Assembly: GCA_947000775.1 (NCBI GenBank)
Contig: CAMQGK010000436.1
Coordinates: forward strand, 691,501 to 755,500
DNA length: 64,000 nt
Source: Pterois miles
Taxonomy: Eukaryota > Chordata > Actinopteri > Perciformes > Scorpaenidae
Direction of reading: 5' to 3'
Positions 11,437 through 25,989 of this stretch are shown piece after piece. Under the pieces are notes generated by a model that worked only from the letters and a program-made list of their open reading frames with translations, did no database searches and was not told where the DNA came from. Position 1 is the first letter of the stretch. The number at the start of each line of letters is the position of its first letter. The position numbers and the translations under genes are program-made.

Positions 11437-14400
11437 CTCTCCTGGGCATACAGGACCTGTCCAGACCAGACTTTGGGGATCGAGTAGAGCTGCAGCCTGG
11501 TGATGTCCCAGTGTTCTGGGCCTGTGGAGTGACCGCTATAGAGGCAATGCTCAGCAGCAGTGAGCAATATGATTGGCTAATGCTGCATTAACCATCTCAT
11601 AGTTTCTAAGACATGATCTCCATTCAGACCTCATGGCGGGTGTCTCTCCACAGAGCCGTCTTTGGCCTTCAGTCACTCACCAAGCTGCATGTTCCTGACT
11701 GACATCCTGTCGTCTTCCTCCCCCGTACCTCCTCCCTCTGACAGCGTACACTCCACAGATCACAGTCTCCATCTGATTCCCCTCTGCTTTCTGATATCCC
11801 ACAATCCTCTGATGTACAGTTTGGTATCTCAGAGGGCCGTGGCAAAGATCAGACAGCTGGAGATGATTATTGGAGAGGACCCAGGTAAACACGTTAAGAC
11901 TGATCTCATCTGGGTTCTTAACTTAAATACATAGTGCTGGAGCTTGAATAGATTGAGAGTGTATTTTATCAGCCAATGCTGTTATTAATAGCCTGCAGTC
12001 TACATTTTCTGTTTAGCTCAGGAGATGGCAGTGTCAATCCACCACTTTGACCCAGATTGACATTTCTCAACAACTATTAGATCGATTATTGTGAAATCTT
12101 CCCCTCAGGATGACTTGTAATGACTTTGGCAATCTTCTGACATTTCAGCAAACACCATCATCAGGTCAGAACTGTAACTCGTCCAGTACTTTGTTTGATG
12201 ACCCAATAACTGAAAAACTGATGTCGCTTCCATCAGCCTCAGCTGGACTTTGTTTTATCTTAGCAGATCTTAACACGGTAATACAGCAACGAAGATGGTG
12301 AACATTTTCCCCTGAACGTCAGCACATTAACATTGTCACTGTGAGCATGACAGCATGCTGATATGTAGCTCCTCCTTCCTCCTGGGGTCACAATTCTTCA
12401 TTATTTCTGGTGCTGTACAGCCTGTATAAGCTTTACCGTTTCCACCCACACAACAATACAGCTACACCTGATGTTGTTAAGTAGCAGAAGAGAGCAGCTC
12501 GCCGGACGTCTGGGTTTGAGCTGCGCTCGCCGCACATTATAACTAACACCGCCAGAGGTCGGGCTTTGCTCGATGCAGTGAAAAGCTGTTGTGGCGTGGC
12601 ACAAGCCAGTGGAAATAATGTGTTCAGAGTGGTGATACTGACGCGTTGTGTCTGAAAGTGCCCACGGACGGAGAGGGAAAAGAAATACTCAAGCAGAGGG
12701 AAAGAAATGAATGAATAAAAACAGAGGAATATTAGATTGTGCCAGAGTTCACACTAGTTCATGCCAGAGGGGCAAATTATTCAGTTTCCTGAGAAGTGAG
12801 AAACAAGCCGCAGATCCCCGTTTTCATTTGAAATCTTCCCTATTGTGGAGGTCTCACAGTTGGCAAGTATATCTGTCCGTGTGTCGTGTCGCGACTCTCG
12901 AGTGACGTAAAAGACACTTTCAACTGATTACGTTTGATGGTGTCCAGCTATTTGTCACCTGAACGTTGGTGGATGACAGGGTGGTGTAGGATGATGGAGA
13001 GCTCAGTCAGTACCAGGTTGGCTGGAGGCCAATGTGAGTTTGTCCCTTTCTCTCACCAGGTCAACGAGGCATCGGAGCTTTATCTGTTCAGGATGAACTC
13101 CTGAGTTCCTGCCTGGCGCTCTCCCACGCATGCTCTGTTGCCATAACAACCGGCTTTCCTACACACTACATGCACAGGTACCTACACATATACGCTTGAC
13201 ACAAGTAAATGGTAAATGGACTTGCATTTATACAGCATTTTTCTAGTCTCCTGACCCCTCAAAGCGCTTTACACTCTACGTCACATTCACACGCTGATAT
13301 CAGAGGCTGCTGAGGCGCCAACATCAGGATCTAATCTAGATAATCATTCATCTCATTCACACACCGACGGCTGTGCCTTCGGGAGCAATTTGGGGTTAAG
13401 TGTCTTGCCCAAGGACACATCCATATGGGACCGCGTGACCACCGGCCTTCCGATTGGTGGAGGACCTGCTCTACCCTCTGAGCCTCAGCCGCCACAATTA
13501 AATATCCTTTTCGAAGTGTTCTGGCAGCACATGATCTAATCCCCATTTACCTGAACAGCCTGCAGCTCAGCTCACACTGCTGAAACTCCTTGGTACGTAG
13601 TTAATTATTCAGTATGTGACTTGTTCTGTGTCACGCCCATGAAGCATAGCTTCTCTTAGCTCTAGCCAAATGTGCCAATAGGGAGATCAGGTGCATCACT
13701 TTATGGCGAGCCATGCAGAGCTGGGTCTCACAGGTGCATGCTGGTTGCTCAGTTTGTAGCAGGAAGTTAACAGTGAGTCTTGACAGCCAGAGGTGGAAAC
13801 ACACGGCCCTAAAGTTAGTCTCAAAGATCTCTGTTTCGTTCTCTTTGGCGGGACCTAATGGCACTACGTGGGGTGTGAAAAAAAAAGGATTCACCCATGT
13901 ACACAGATTTTTTTTACAACTTTAAAACTGATTTTTAAATGCCAGAATCAATATATTTGAGTCTATGCAGAGACAGAAGGAAGGTACCGCTTTTATTGTT
14001 GTAGTCTGAGTAACATGGCATCATTTTCATTCTGTATCCATCAACCAAAACAAACGGCCACAGCTAGCCGAAACGAAGGAGAAAATGGTGAAGGGTCAGC
14101 ATGGATCCGTTAAACCCAGCCTGGTAAACACTACACATCCAGTAAAGTATTAAAGGGTGGAGGGTGGGCGTGGATCCGACCTCCACCCTCCATGTTAAAT
14201 CCAGCCTGGTAAACACTACACATCCAGTAAAGGAGGGAAACACTTTGGAAAAGCAGAGCTAGACATCACGGCTAAAGCTGCACGCTAACTCCGTCACGGA
14301 CGGGAAACGTCATCGTACGGCGGTAACGTGCGGTCCGGCCGGCCGTCGCTCTCGTCTCCGTGGTCCGACGGGCCGACGCTACGACTGTAGAGCGCCATAT

Positions 14401-17400
14401 ACTGACATTTATGTTAAATGCATTCAGACGGCCCCGATGGAGCTGACCATGGATGGATAAAGAGAACGGAGCTGACGGAGAGCTAGAGACCACCTTGGAG
14501 GAGTTAGAGGAAGTAGACACCTGGGACTACGGCCGCTTTTCAAAATAAGGTGTTAACAAAGGGAACTGTAACAAAATATATACAGAAATCAGATTGATTG
14601 GGTTATATTATGATTATATGTCCCTTATAAATTAAAAAAGAAAATACTACTATTTGTGAAGGTAACGTCTTCATTCTCTGATTTTTGGTTTACTGGAAAG
14701 AGTTTAACAAATAATTCATGACAATGACTGTTTTGATTTGAAAGCAAATCTGACTACTGAAAATCATTTTTACCGAATTAATTTAGATATTTTCCAAAGT
14801 AAAAGTCCCTAGAAGTGTATGATTCAACTTTCCCCCTCCCATGGTCTAGTGTTCAAAAAGTTAACAACAATCATAATAAATTGTAATACTGAATCACAAT
14901 ACTCAAAAATTGCAATACAAATCGAATCGGCACCCAAGTATCATGATAGTATCGAATCGGGAGATAGGTGTATCGTCCCAGCTCTAATAAGCGGTTAATG
15001 CAGATTTGTTTTTGGCTCTCACTTAAAAGAAATCCAGAAAACCAGTTGCTGTTTGTGATTTTTTCCCGGGAATGTCGCTGCAGACATCCACTTCGTAATA
15101 CTGCAATGCACGGGCTTTCATCAGTGGGCCATAGGCTCAGTTACCATTGTGTTACCTCATTCGGAGCAGTGTACAGGGTTTTTTTTGGTAGTTTTGAAGT
15201 GAAGCTGCTTGGGGTAGTAGTAGTATCCATAATCTGTGTATTACGACAGTAGATGACGGTCAGCATGCTTCCTCTTGCCGTCACACGGCCCTTTCCTTCT
15301 CCTTTCCAACAAGGACCTGAACTGAAAGTGAAAGCCATCTATGCTCTCTCCAAAGCCAGCAGGCTCAGATGACAAACACGGTATGGATCGTTTTTTTCTA
15401 TCAGTTCAGTTTACCATCAGAAAATATTCTAAATATTACATACACTTCAACGGATATTAATTTCTTTAGGTGAGCCTTTCTATTGGGGGTGTACAGTGGT
15501 GTAGTGGTTGGCGCTGTCGCCTCACAGCCTCAGGTGTGAATGTGAGCGTGAATGGTTGTCTGTCGTCCCCCCGCAACCCCTTAACGGGGTGGGAACCTTT
15601 TTGTCTGAGAGAGCCATGAACACCACATATTTTAAATATAACTCTGTGAGAGCCAAACAATATGTTTAAACTAAATATCATTGCATATTAGACCCACTGC
15701 AGAAGCTGCTCTCTCCACAAAGGCAGATTCCTCTGTCCATTCTGCTGAAAGGACGATACTCCTCGTCTTTTTCTCTTCTAGCCATCTTCTCTAAAGAGTT
15801 TCTGCAATCAGCTGGTTGACAACTCGATTAAAACGAGCCGTGGTCACTACCTGAGCTGAGGAGGAGCCTTCTGCGCATGCGCACATCCACCTATTGTGGA
15901 CAGCAGAATCCGGCATCCCCTCTGAACAAAGTGTCTCTGCCTCATCTGCGCTGCCTACGATTGATTGATAGATAGACACAACGACGTGTATGTTCGCCAC
16001 TTTCCCGCTGAAATTAGCGGTTTGACGCTGTTTCTCACCGCAGATGGAGCCGCTATCAATCAGCGTTTGTCCCCCTTCCCAGAGACCAGAACCAGCAGGT
16101 GTCTCCCCCGCTGGCGAGCTGCGTCGCCTCCTTTTCACCGCTGCGTGTCTGCAGACGGCGTCGCGCTGAAAACACGTTTATTTAGTGCGACAGAGTTCAA
16201 GGAAGTAAACAATGGAGAGCAGCGAGTCCTGCGGTGGCCAGTGGTCTTTTCACCGTGATGTTGAAGCGGGAAACAAAGCAGACGCAGATATCAGCCGTAT
16301 ATAAGCCGGACTTCCTCTGATCGCTGCCTCGTAGCGAACCGGCTCTCTAGTCGCCATGGAAACGGTAAACAGAGACCGGCGCTTAGATGCGAGCCAGACG
16401 CAGACATCAAAAGAGCCACATCTGGCCCGCGAGCCACAGGTTCCCCACCCCTGCCTTAACGGGACAAGCGGTTGCAGATGGATGGATGATGAATGGATGG
16501 ATGGATGATGGATGGATGGATGACGGATGGATGGATGGATGGATGATGGATGGATGGATGATGGATGGATGGATGGATGATGGATGGATGGATGATGGAT
16601 GGATGGATGGATGGATGATGATGATGGATGGATAGATGGATGATGGATGGATAGATGGATGATGGATGGATGGATAGATGGATAGATGAATGATGGATGG
16701 ATGGATGGATAGATGGATGATAGATGAATGGATGGATGATTGATGGATGATTGATGGATGGATGGATGGATGATGGATGGATAGATGATGATGGATGGAT
16801 GGATTGATGGATGGATGGATGGATGGATGGATAGATGGATGATGGATGGATGGATGGATGATGGATGGATGGATGGATGATGGATGGATGATGGATGGAT
16901 GGATAGATGGATGGATGGATGGATAGATGGATGGATGGATGATGGATGGATGGATAGATGGATGGATGGATGGATGATGGATGGATGGATGGATAGATGG
17001 ATGGATGGATGGATGGATGATGGATGGATGGATGATGGATGGATGGATGGATGGATGGATGGATGGATGATGGATGGATGGATAATGGATGGATGATGGA
17101 TGGATGGATGATGGATGGATGGATGATGGATGGATGGATGGATGATGGATGGATGGATTGATGGATGATGGATGGATGGATGATGGATGGATGGATAGAT
17201 GGATGGATGGATGGATGGATGGATGGATAGATGATGGATAGATGGATGGATGGATAGATGGATGGATGGATGGATGGATGGATAGATGATGGATGATGAT
17301 GATGGATGGATGGATGATGGATGGATGGATAGATGATGGATAGATGGATGATGGATGGATGGATGGATGGATGGATGGATGATGGATGGATGGATGATGG

Positions 17401-20400
17401 ATGGATGGAGCCTGTCTTCCAGGTGGATAAATCTGTTTTGTTGCCAACCCTGTCCACAGCAGTACATTGCTTTGCTCCAGTCTATTTCTCTGCTGGGGGC
17501 GTGCCGACCATCATCTACTGTAGTACACCTGTTGTGTAGAAGTACCTCAAACCACCCCACTTCAAAGCACCCGAACTATCCCTTTAACAGACATTTATTG
17601 AAATGAAAATAATCAAGAAGACTATGTGTGACAGTGCCTGAAACAGGAACCTCAAAACATGGCTCCAAAGTATTGATTGTTACTGGGGTTTCCCCTTTAG
17701 CCCCCCTGAGGACACTGACGGCCCACCTGGAGCCATTGCCATGGCAACCATGCTGCTGTCGCTAGGGAAACGTGTGACAATGGTGACGGACAGGAGAGCC
17801 CTGGAGATGAACCAGGCCATTATTGATGAAGCTGTGAGGACAGGTGAGATGGACTCAAGAATCTGATGTCGTTACCCTTCGTCACAGCTTTTGAAATGAA
17901 ATCTCTCTGAAATACGTAACAAGCCTGTACTTGGTGTAATAACTCTGTAATACTACCCTCAGGTGTGCTGAAAACTGAAATCCCATTGGTTGCATTTGAA
18001 AGCGGCGGCCCAGACTATGCAATACACTTCTTATGTCACCATGGAGACCCCAGCAAGCCCAGGTCAGCTCATCTGTCATGTGACTGCAGTAAGGATGAGG
18101 TAACCCCGATAAAGGACCTTTCAGCCCTGTTATGGGGATTGATTCTCTAGATTAGTCTGGCTTGGCTCTATTCATGTCCTCAGTGGAGATATATATATAT
18201 ATATGTATATATTGAGTATCAAACTATATTTATTGTATACAATATAGTGACAACAAATAATGTACAAATCAAAGAAAAAAAAGGGGGGGGGGGGGGTTGT
18301 ATCTGTCGATGTCACCCTGCAAATCTAACGTTAAAAAATGAAGGTGGACACTCTTAAAAAACAAGATTTCTACCTACCAACACACAAGAATCAAACAAAC
18401 TAAGCATGTTTGGATAGATTTTGGACAACCAGACTCAAATTGGCAACACGGCATTGACTCAACATTCGTTTATAGTACACTGACTGAAATATATAACCTT
18501 AGATGAGACGCTCCATTTCTGGAGTGGTGAAGGTGAATTATTTGTATCTGAAGTCCTGAAGAGGTGGAGAGAAACACATAGAGGACTGTTCTCCTGCTGT
18601 GTGACGACAAAGACCACTGTTACAGTCACAGTAACCCTTTACATCTACATGTTATATATTAACCAAACCCTTATATAAAAGAACACTATTCATTTATGTT
18701 TTTGGTCCAGAAACATTACTGTACTTTATTTACCAATGATTCAACAGTGACAGTGTTGAGGTAAACCATTCATGTGGCTCTGTCTCAGCACAAGCATCAA
18801 ATTATTTTGAATATTCCTTAAAAAAAAGGCTACTAAAAGTTTACTTGACAAATATGACAAATAATGTCTTTCCCATCTACAGAGAGAAACTCCCATCCAA
18901 CAGTTTTCCTATCAAGCACATGAATTAAAAACAGCCTGAATTTAAATGTTCACAACAATCTGGAAAACTAAAAGAGGAAAAAAAAGAGTTTGGCATGTAG
19001 TTCAGCTTATGCTTTATGAGACATGCATGATGTCATTTAAACATCAGAAGAACGCAGCGTTTTGTGTTTTTTCATTATGAGCCATATCTGATCAAATCAT
19101 CCATTAATGTGAATGAAACACTTTTAAAAAATTACCCTGCATCTCAGCGTTAGGATTTGGCACCAAATGAAAAACTTCTACCTACTTTTATGATGTGAAC
19201 AGCCTGACTGAGCACATTGGAAAAAAAAAGAGAAATAAGTGAAAACAAATACATGAAAATAATGATGCGGATGTGAGACTCCACATCCAACTTTAGAAGA
19301 AACTCCTCCTGTCTGTTGTTGAAATACAGGAATAGTGTCCTCATCCTCCATCTCCAGCTGTGCAGGTGTGTCTGTGTCATTAATTGGCTGTCCATCAAAC
19401 CTAAACCTTATCTGACGAACTGACAATCCCTGTCTTTGGCAGTATGCCTTCATTAGTTTGCTGAGGGGAGTAAGCCTTTTGACTTTGAACTGTACAACTG
19501 AGCCATCCTGACCAGCTACCTCGAGGTTAATGTGGGCGTTCTCCGTCTTCACTCCCTCCTTTGGCTTCTCCTCACCAGTGTAGATATTTGTTGGTGATCA
19601 CGCTGGCCGTTAATGTCTTACCATCTGGTGTAGTCAGCATAATTTAAAACTAGGGCTGTCAGCGTTAACGCAATAATAACACGTTAACACAAACACATTT
19701 TAACACCAATAATTTCTTTAATGCATTAATGCAATCGAGCTTTCAGAGGAAAATATCGGTATCATATGAAGCTAGAAAACCTGAGGAATCCATCGGTACC
19801 GACCATCTTAGCTTGTTAGGAGGGAGGTTAAATAACGCTTAACCTTTTGGTGAGGAAAAACTGTCCTGTCCATCTTCAAAGGGGTCCGTTGACCTCTGAC
19901 CTCCAGATGTGTGGATGTAAATGGGTTCTCTGGGTCCCCACCAGTCTCCCCTTTACAGACATGCCCACTTTCTGATAGTCCCAGTCAGTCTGGATCAAGT
20001 CCTAGTCAAGTCAGCACTCTGACACACTGACAGCTGTTGTTGCCTGTTGGGCTGCAGTTTGTTCTGATTGGAGCAGATTGTTGATGCTAAAGTCAGAACC
20101 TGGGAGGGTTTCTGGACTATATCTGCCATTGATTAGTGTTGTTGATTTACAATAATAAATATATACATATATTTACATAAAGCAGCATATTTGTCCACTC
20201 CCATGTTGATAAGAGCATTAAATACTGGACTAATTTTCCTTTAATGTACATTTTAACAGATAAAAAATGTGTGATTAATTTGCGATTAATATTTGAATTG
20301 ATTGATAACCCTATTTAAAACATGAGTAGCGTCAGTAGTGTCAAAGTAATGTTTGTAATCTGTAATACCAGGTATGACCACCTGGTGGCGATAGAGCGAA

Positions 20401-23400
20401 GTGGACGTGCTGCAGATGGAAACTACTACAACATGAGCGGACAAAACATCCAACATCTGGTGGATCCCATTGATGACTTGTTTATTGCTGCCAAGGATAT
20501 ACCAGGAATTATCACTACCGGTAGGTAACATTACGCTGAGTGGTCTTCATAACACTTTCCTTATACTACCCTTTTATTAGGGATTCAACAACTTCATATA
20601 ACCTGTGAAATAAAACACAGACTCTGAGTTTAATTCACGCTCTTAAGCCATATATAGTTGTGACCCAATATCTGTGTGAATTATTCACATATCTATTCTC
20701 AAATAATGATATTTACCATTAAATGTTTCTCACAATAATGTTTAATTCTGAAAGATAAAATTAGTAAAAGCCAGAAACCTATTCACCGTCCTGACCTGGT
20801 TGGATTATGGTATAAAGGGAGTGAGGAATGATTAGTCACCTGAAACACCTCTGTGGAAAAACAAACTCATACCAGTGATGTCTGATAATTAATGTTTTTA
20901 GCTTTGGTATGAGAGATGAGATACACCGAGCACTGTTATCGTCATCTTCATGACTTATGAGGAGCTAAATGAGAAATGTGATTTATCCAACCAACACTAT
21001 GGCAGTTATGACTCGTCACAACTGTTGTGCATGACGTTGCTCATCGAGGCTTCCTATTGGATACTGGCCCAACAGGGCATCTGAACAGTGTTAGGAGAAG
21101 CTTTAGCGAACTTAAACCCGTACGGCTGCAGTGCTGCGCCTCAGTATGTCTGAACAGCTTCACCTCCCACTTACTGTTGCTGAGATATCTTGACCTGGAC
21201 TAGTCAGAATTAAACAGTGGATATCTGAAACTGGAATTACGACTAGTCATAATTCAGCTGCGGATATCCAAAATGTGAATTCTGGATATCTGTAACTGGA
21301 TTGTGGATATCCGTGATGACAAACCCCATACACATGAATGGCAAACGTAGTTTGTAACATGCTAGTCAAAATGTAACTTCAAATATCTAAAATTAGAGTT
21401 TTGCCCAGTCAAAGTAGAATCACGGATATCTGTAATCAGAGTTTTGACTGGGCATCTCTAATGGATATCCTGTCTAACTATTAAATGTTAAACAGCTTGC
21501 CATATTAGCAGAGTATGTTCAACAGCGATCCAAAGCAATCAGGAGAGAGGTGGGAATCTGACTGGACACTACTATAGATGAGGACTTGATCTACGTCAGA
21601 ACAGCATATTCACCGCTGTAAATGCCAGATTAAAGTAGGTGAGCTCCAGTTTTCTTCACCAGCTTTACTTCACCCATCAGAAATTACACCAGTACAAACC
21701 TATAGGCTGGAATATAGGTGCAGTATTAACTGTTACACTGCACATGGCAGTTTTGGTTTGTTTTGGCAACGTTTTGGTGGGATTTATGTGAGACACTGAC
21801 TAAAATTACGGACACACCACTCCCATAGACTCCCATAGATATAGTGGTAGTGTGATAGTGTTCAGCAGAAATAAAGGAGTTGGCCTCAGTGATCCAATAG
21901 TTGGACTGGACTGTACTTGTCATGAAGAAGGCTAAATAACACTCCAAAGTTACGCTATGTTATGATATGTGAATGAAAATGGGATCTGTGGGTACCCATG
22001 AGTACCCATGAGTACCCGTGAGTACCCATGAGTACCCATGATCATCACAGTATGGGGTAAAAACCATGCAGGTTGTTGCATGCAGTATAAATCTGTGTTA
22101 TTGCCTAATGCCTCATTCTTTATACTATGATTATACAAATTTACCACCTCGCTTACAATATCACAATATATCTTAATATATTGCATTGTTATTGAATCAG
22201 TAGGGACAGTACAGTATTTACTGGTACTTATTTTGATTACACTTTAATGAACAGTTGTGAACCTTGTCACATGCCATCTGTGTTAGACCAGTCAAACTCT
22301 CACACAGTTGGTGTATTCTAGTAATGATTAGGAATATGTCTGCTGATTACCATCCTCTCAATCACCCTACATCCCTCTGTCTGCCCTTGTAGGAGTCGGT
22401 GATGGTGTTAATGAGTTGGGGATGGGTAAACTGAAGGATAAGGTGGAGCATCTGATGCCTACAGGGAGTCTCATAGCCTGTGATGTTCCTGCTGACTACG
22501 CCATCGCTGCTGGTATGGACAGACGATCATTATACTAGTTGTACAAAGTAAACACAGCAAGTCGAGGCAATTTTATTTCTATAGCCCAAAATCACAAATC
22601 ACAATTTTGCCTCAGGGGGCTTTACAGTACAGTTAATGGCAATCCATTTGACAAAAATTAATGCTGTACATATAATGTGAACATAATGTGTGAGAAAGTG
22701 GATCCAGAATAATGTCAATCAGCAGATAGAACCAGAATAACACAACCTCCTCTCTACACCAGATAGAGCCAGAGCAACACAACCTCCTCTCCACACCAGA
22801 TAGAGCCAGAACAACACAACCTCCTCTCTACACCAGATAGAGCCAGAACAACACAACCTCCTCTCCACACCAGTTAGAGCCAGAGTAACACAACCTCCTC
22901 TCCACACCAGTTAGAGCCAGAGCAACACAACCTCCTCTCCACACCAGATAGAACCAGAACAACACAACCTCCTCTCCACACCAGATAGAGCCAGAGTAAC
23001 ACAACCTCCTCTCCACACCAGTTAGAGCCAGAGTAACACAACCTCCTCTCCACACCAGATAGAGCCAGAGTAACACAACCTCCTCTCCACACCAGATAGA
23101 GCCAGAGTAACACAACCTCCTCTCCACACCAGATAGAACCAGAACAACACAACCTCCTCTCCAGATAGATAGAGACAGAGTAACACAACCTCCTCTCCAC
23201 ACCAGTTAGAGCCAGAGTAACACAACCTCCTCTCCACACCAGATAGATAGAACCAGAGTAACACAACCTCCTCTCCAGATAGATAGAACCAGAACAACAC
23301 AACCTCCTCTCCAGATAGATAGAACCAGAGTAACACAACCTCCTCTCCAGATAGATAGAACAGAGTAACACAACCTCCTCTCCACACCAGATAGAACCAG

Positions 23401-24542
23401 AACAACACAACCTTCTCTCCACACCAGATAGATAGAACAGAGTAACACAACCTCCTCTCCACACCAGATAGATAGAACCAGAACAACACAACCTCCTCTC
23501 CAATGCAGATGGAGATTATTCTTGTCACGTCAGTCAATTCTTAAGTTTGTATACTTGTGTGTTTTTGTTCGTTTGCGTATGTATTTCCTGTTTTATTTTG
23601 TAGTCTGACTCTCCCTCTTGTTTCAGAGCACGTCACTTCCTGCCCTCCTGTGCTTCCGCGTTTTGAATGAATGAGATTCCCGACTCCCTCTCCTGCGTCT
23701 GATCATCGTTCCCCAGCCCTGATTGTGTTCACCTGTCCATAATTAGTCACTCCCCTCTTTAGTATTTAAGCTGTGTTTCCCCATCCTTCTGTGCCAGTTC
23801 GTCTTTGTACTTAGAGTGAAAGCGTCCTCACGTCCTTTGTGTAAGTCTCCTAGTGCTTTTGATTACTCTGCCTGTTTTTTCGATTACGCCTCAGCCTAAC
23901 GTCTTGGATTTGTCTGCCTGATTTTTGACTGACCTCCCGTGTACCGAACCTGCTTTACTTAGTAAAGACTTTTTGACTTAACCTGCCTGTCTCCGTGGTT
24001 GTGCTTTTGGGTCCACACTTTGTCTAACTTCGTGCATCACAATTCTTGTTGTCATGGGTGCATACACACAGCAGTTGCATCATTGCTGATTACAGTTCCT
24101 GCAGGTATGGATACATATTAAATGAACACTGAAATTCAGGTACACACCTACAGGTTTACACACACACAATGCATATACAGTATATTAACATCCACACTGA
24201 AGCCTCTATAGAAGTGAAACTGACCGCGCCACAGCTTCTCTGAACATAGTCTGAGAAAGCCTCAGAAAAAGTAAAATACCTCTTAAATACCACTTTTGAG
24301 CTTTCCTTGTCAGGGTTGCCAGTGTCTCTGGTTTATCCGCCTTCTCCCTCTCTCACCACCGTCCCTCCCTCCTGCAGGGGTGTCTAACTGGGGAGGATAC
24401 GCCGTGGCCTGTGGGCTCTACCTGCTCCATACCTGCTCCTCCCACCAGAGATACAGAAACAAAGGACTGGGTTTGGGACACCCAGTCCCCCCAGAGCAGC
24501 TCCAGGACTGGACTACGAGCCTGCCATCTGTGGACAAGGTGC

Positions 24543-24574
<32 letters not shown>

Positions 24575-25943
24575 CACTCTCTAAATAATCAGTTTTGTGG
24601 GTTTTGAGATGCAAATAATGTAGAAAGCAGAAAATGAATCAAGATGGACTCTGTGTTTTAGAGAGTATACTTTAACACCTGATACAACAAAAAATATAAA
24701 ATAAATAAAGGAAATCAATATCACAGGTGTATCATACAGTACAATACAACACCACATGCTTAAAACAAACAGGACGACGGGAATATAATTTACATATAGA
24801 CCTACGTCAATGACTGAAAAGTGTTTTTTTACATTTAAAAAATAAAAATATTAGGCCTACTACAACAGCATGGCCGACATCCATTTCTGATACTGTCAAT
24901 CAACTGTCGTATTTATAAAAGAAAAGACACATAGCAGTAATATGATCAGTACTTCCTGGATTGTATGAGAGGGTCTGAGTGGCCCATTATTGGACGTGGA
25001 AACGTCACCATCTGGCCGTCCACCTCGTAACCACCCTGCAGTTTTGTGGCGTTTCCTCCCCGTCACCTGTTTGCTGAGTAACGAGGTCCTGACACGCCAT
25101 GCCGACGCTCAGCCGTCGGACAGTTCGGGGCCGTCGGCCTGGATTTTGCAGGGTGTCAAGCACCGTCGGCTCTGGTCTGTCTGAGTTTTCTCAGCTGATT
25201 CAGCACATTCACGTTGAACAGGAACAACGGATGAATCCAAGTTCTCCGAGAGCTGGCCTGGCAATCCCAAGTCTGGTTGGTTAAAGGATTCCTAATAGAA
25301 AAACATGGATACAAAATTGCCACTAATGTCTTTAATGCATTAGCAAAACTTGCGATTTTTAGCTTGTGATAGGCACAGCACTGGTATCATAAGACACTAG
25401 AAAATCTAAGGAATCCATCGGTACCAGCCAGGTCATTCTAGCTTTTCATGAAGGAGGCTAAATAACGCTCTAAACTCGCTAAATGGAAAATCCTTCATGT
25501 CCATCTTCAAAGGGGTCCGTTGACCTCTGACCTCCAGATGTGTGGATGTAAATGGGTTCTCTGGGTCCCCACCAGTCTCCCCTTTACAGACATGTCCACT
25601 TTATGATAGTCCCAGTCAGTCTGGATCAAGTCCTAGTCAAGTCAGCACTCTGACACACTGACAGCTGTTGTTGCCTGTTGGGCTGCAGTTTGTTCTGATT
25701 GGAGCAGATTGTTGATGCTAAAGTCAGAACCTGGGAGGGTTTCTGGACTATATCTGCCATTGATTAGTGTTGGTCATTGATTTACTGTAATAAATACATA
25801 CATTTGCATCAAGCAGCATATTTGTCTACTCATGTTGATAAGAGGATTAAATACTACACACAACTCCAAATGAATGCTATTATAATGCTCTGTTTCATAA
25901 CCAAATATGTGTTTTCAATGAAAAGACGTATCTCTATGGTACA

Positions 25944-25989
<46 letters not shown>

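Noticed and set aside
16250..17560. 436-codon antisense frame rich in HPSI repeats
   Set aside because: It is a stop-free reading of the GGAT tetranucleotide array; three overlapping frames do the same, and no domain exists.
22719..23537. Cysteine-rich repeat protein on the minus strand, or CRISPR-like array
   Set aside because: Units are contiguous 37-mers without unique spacers, in a vertebrate intron. The frames are artefacts of the repeat.
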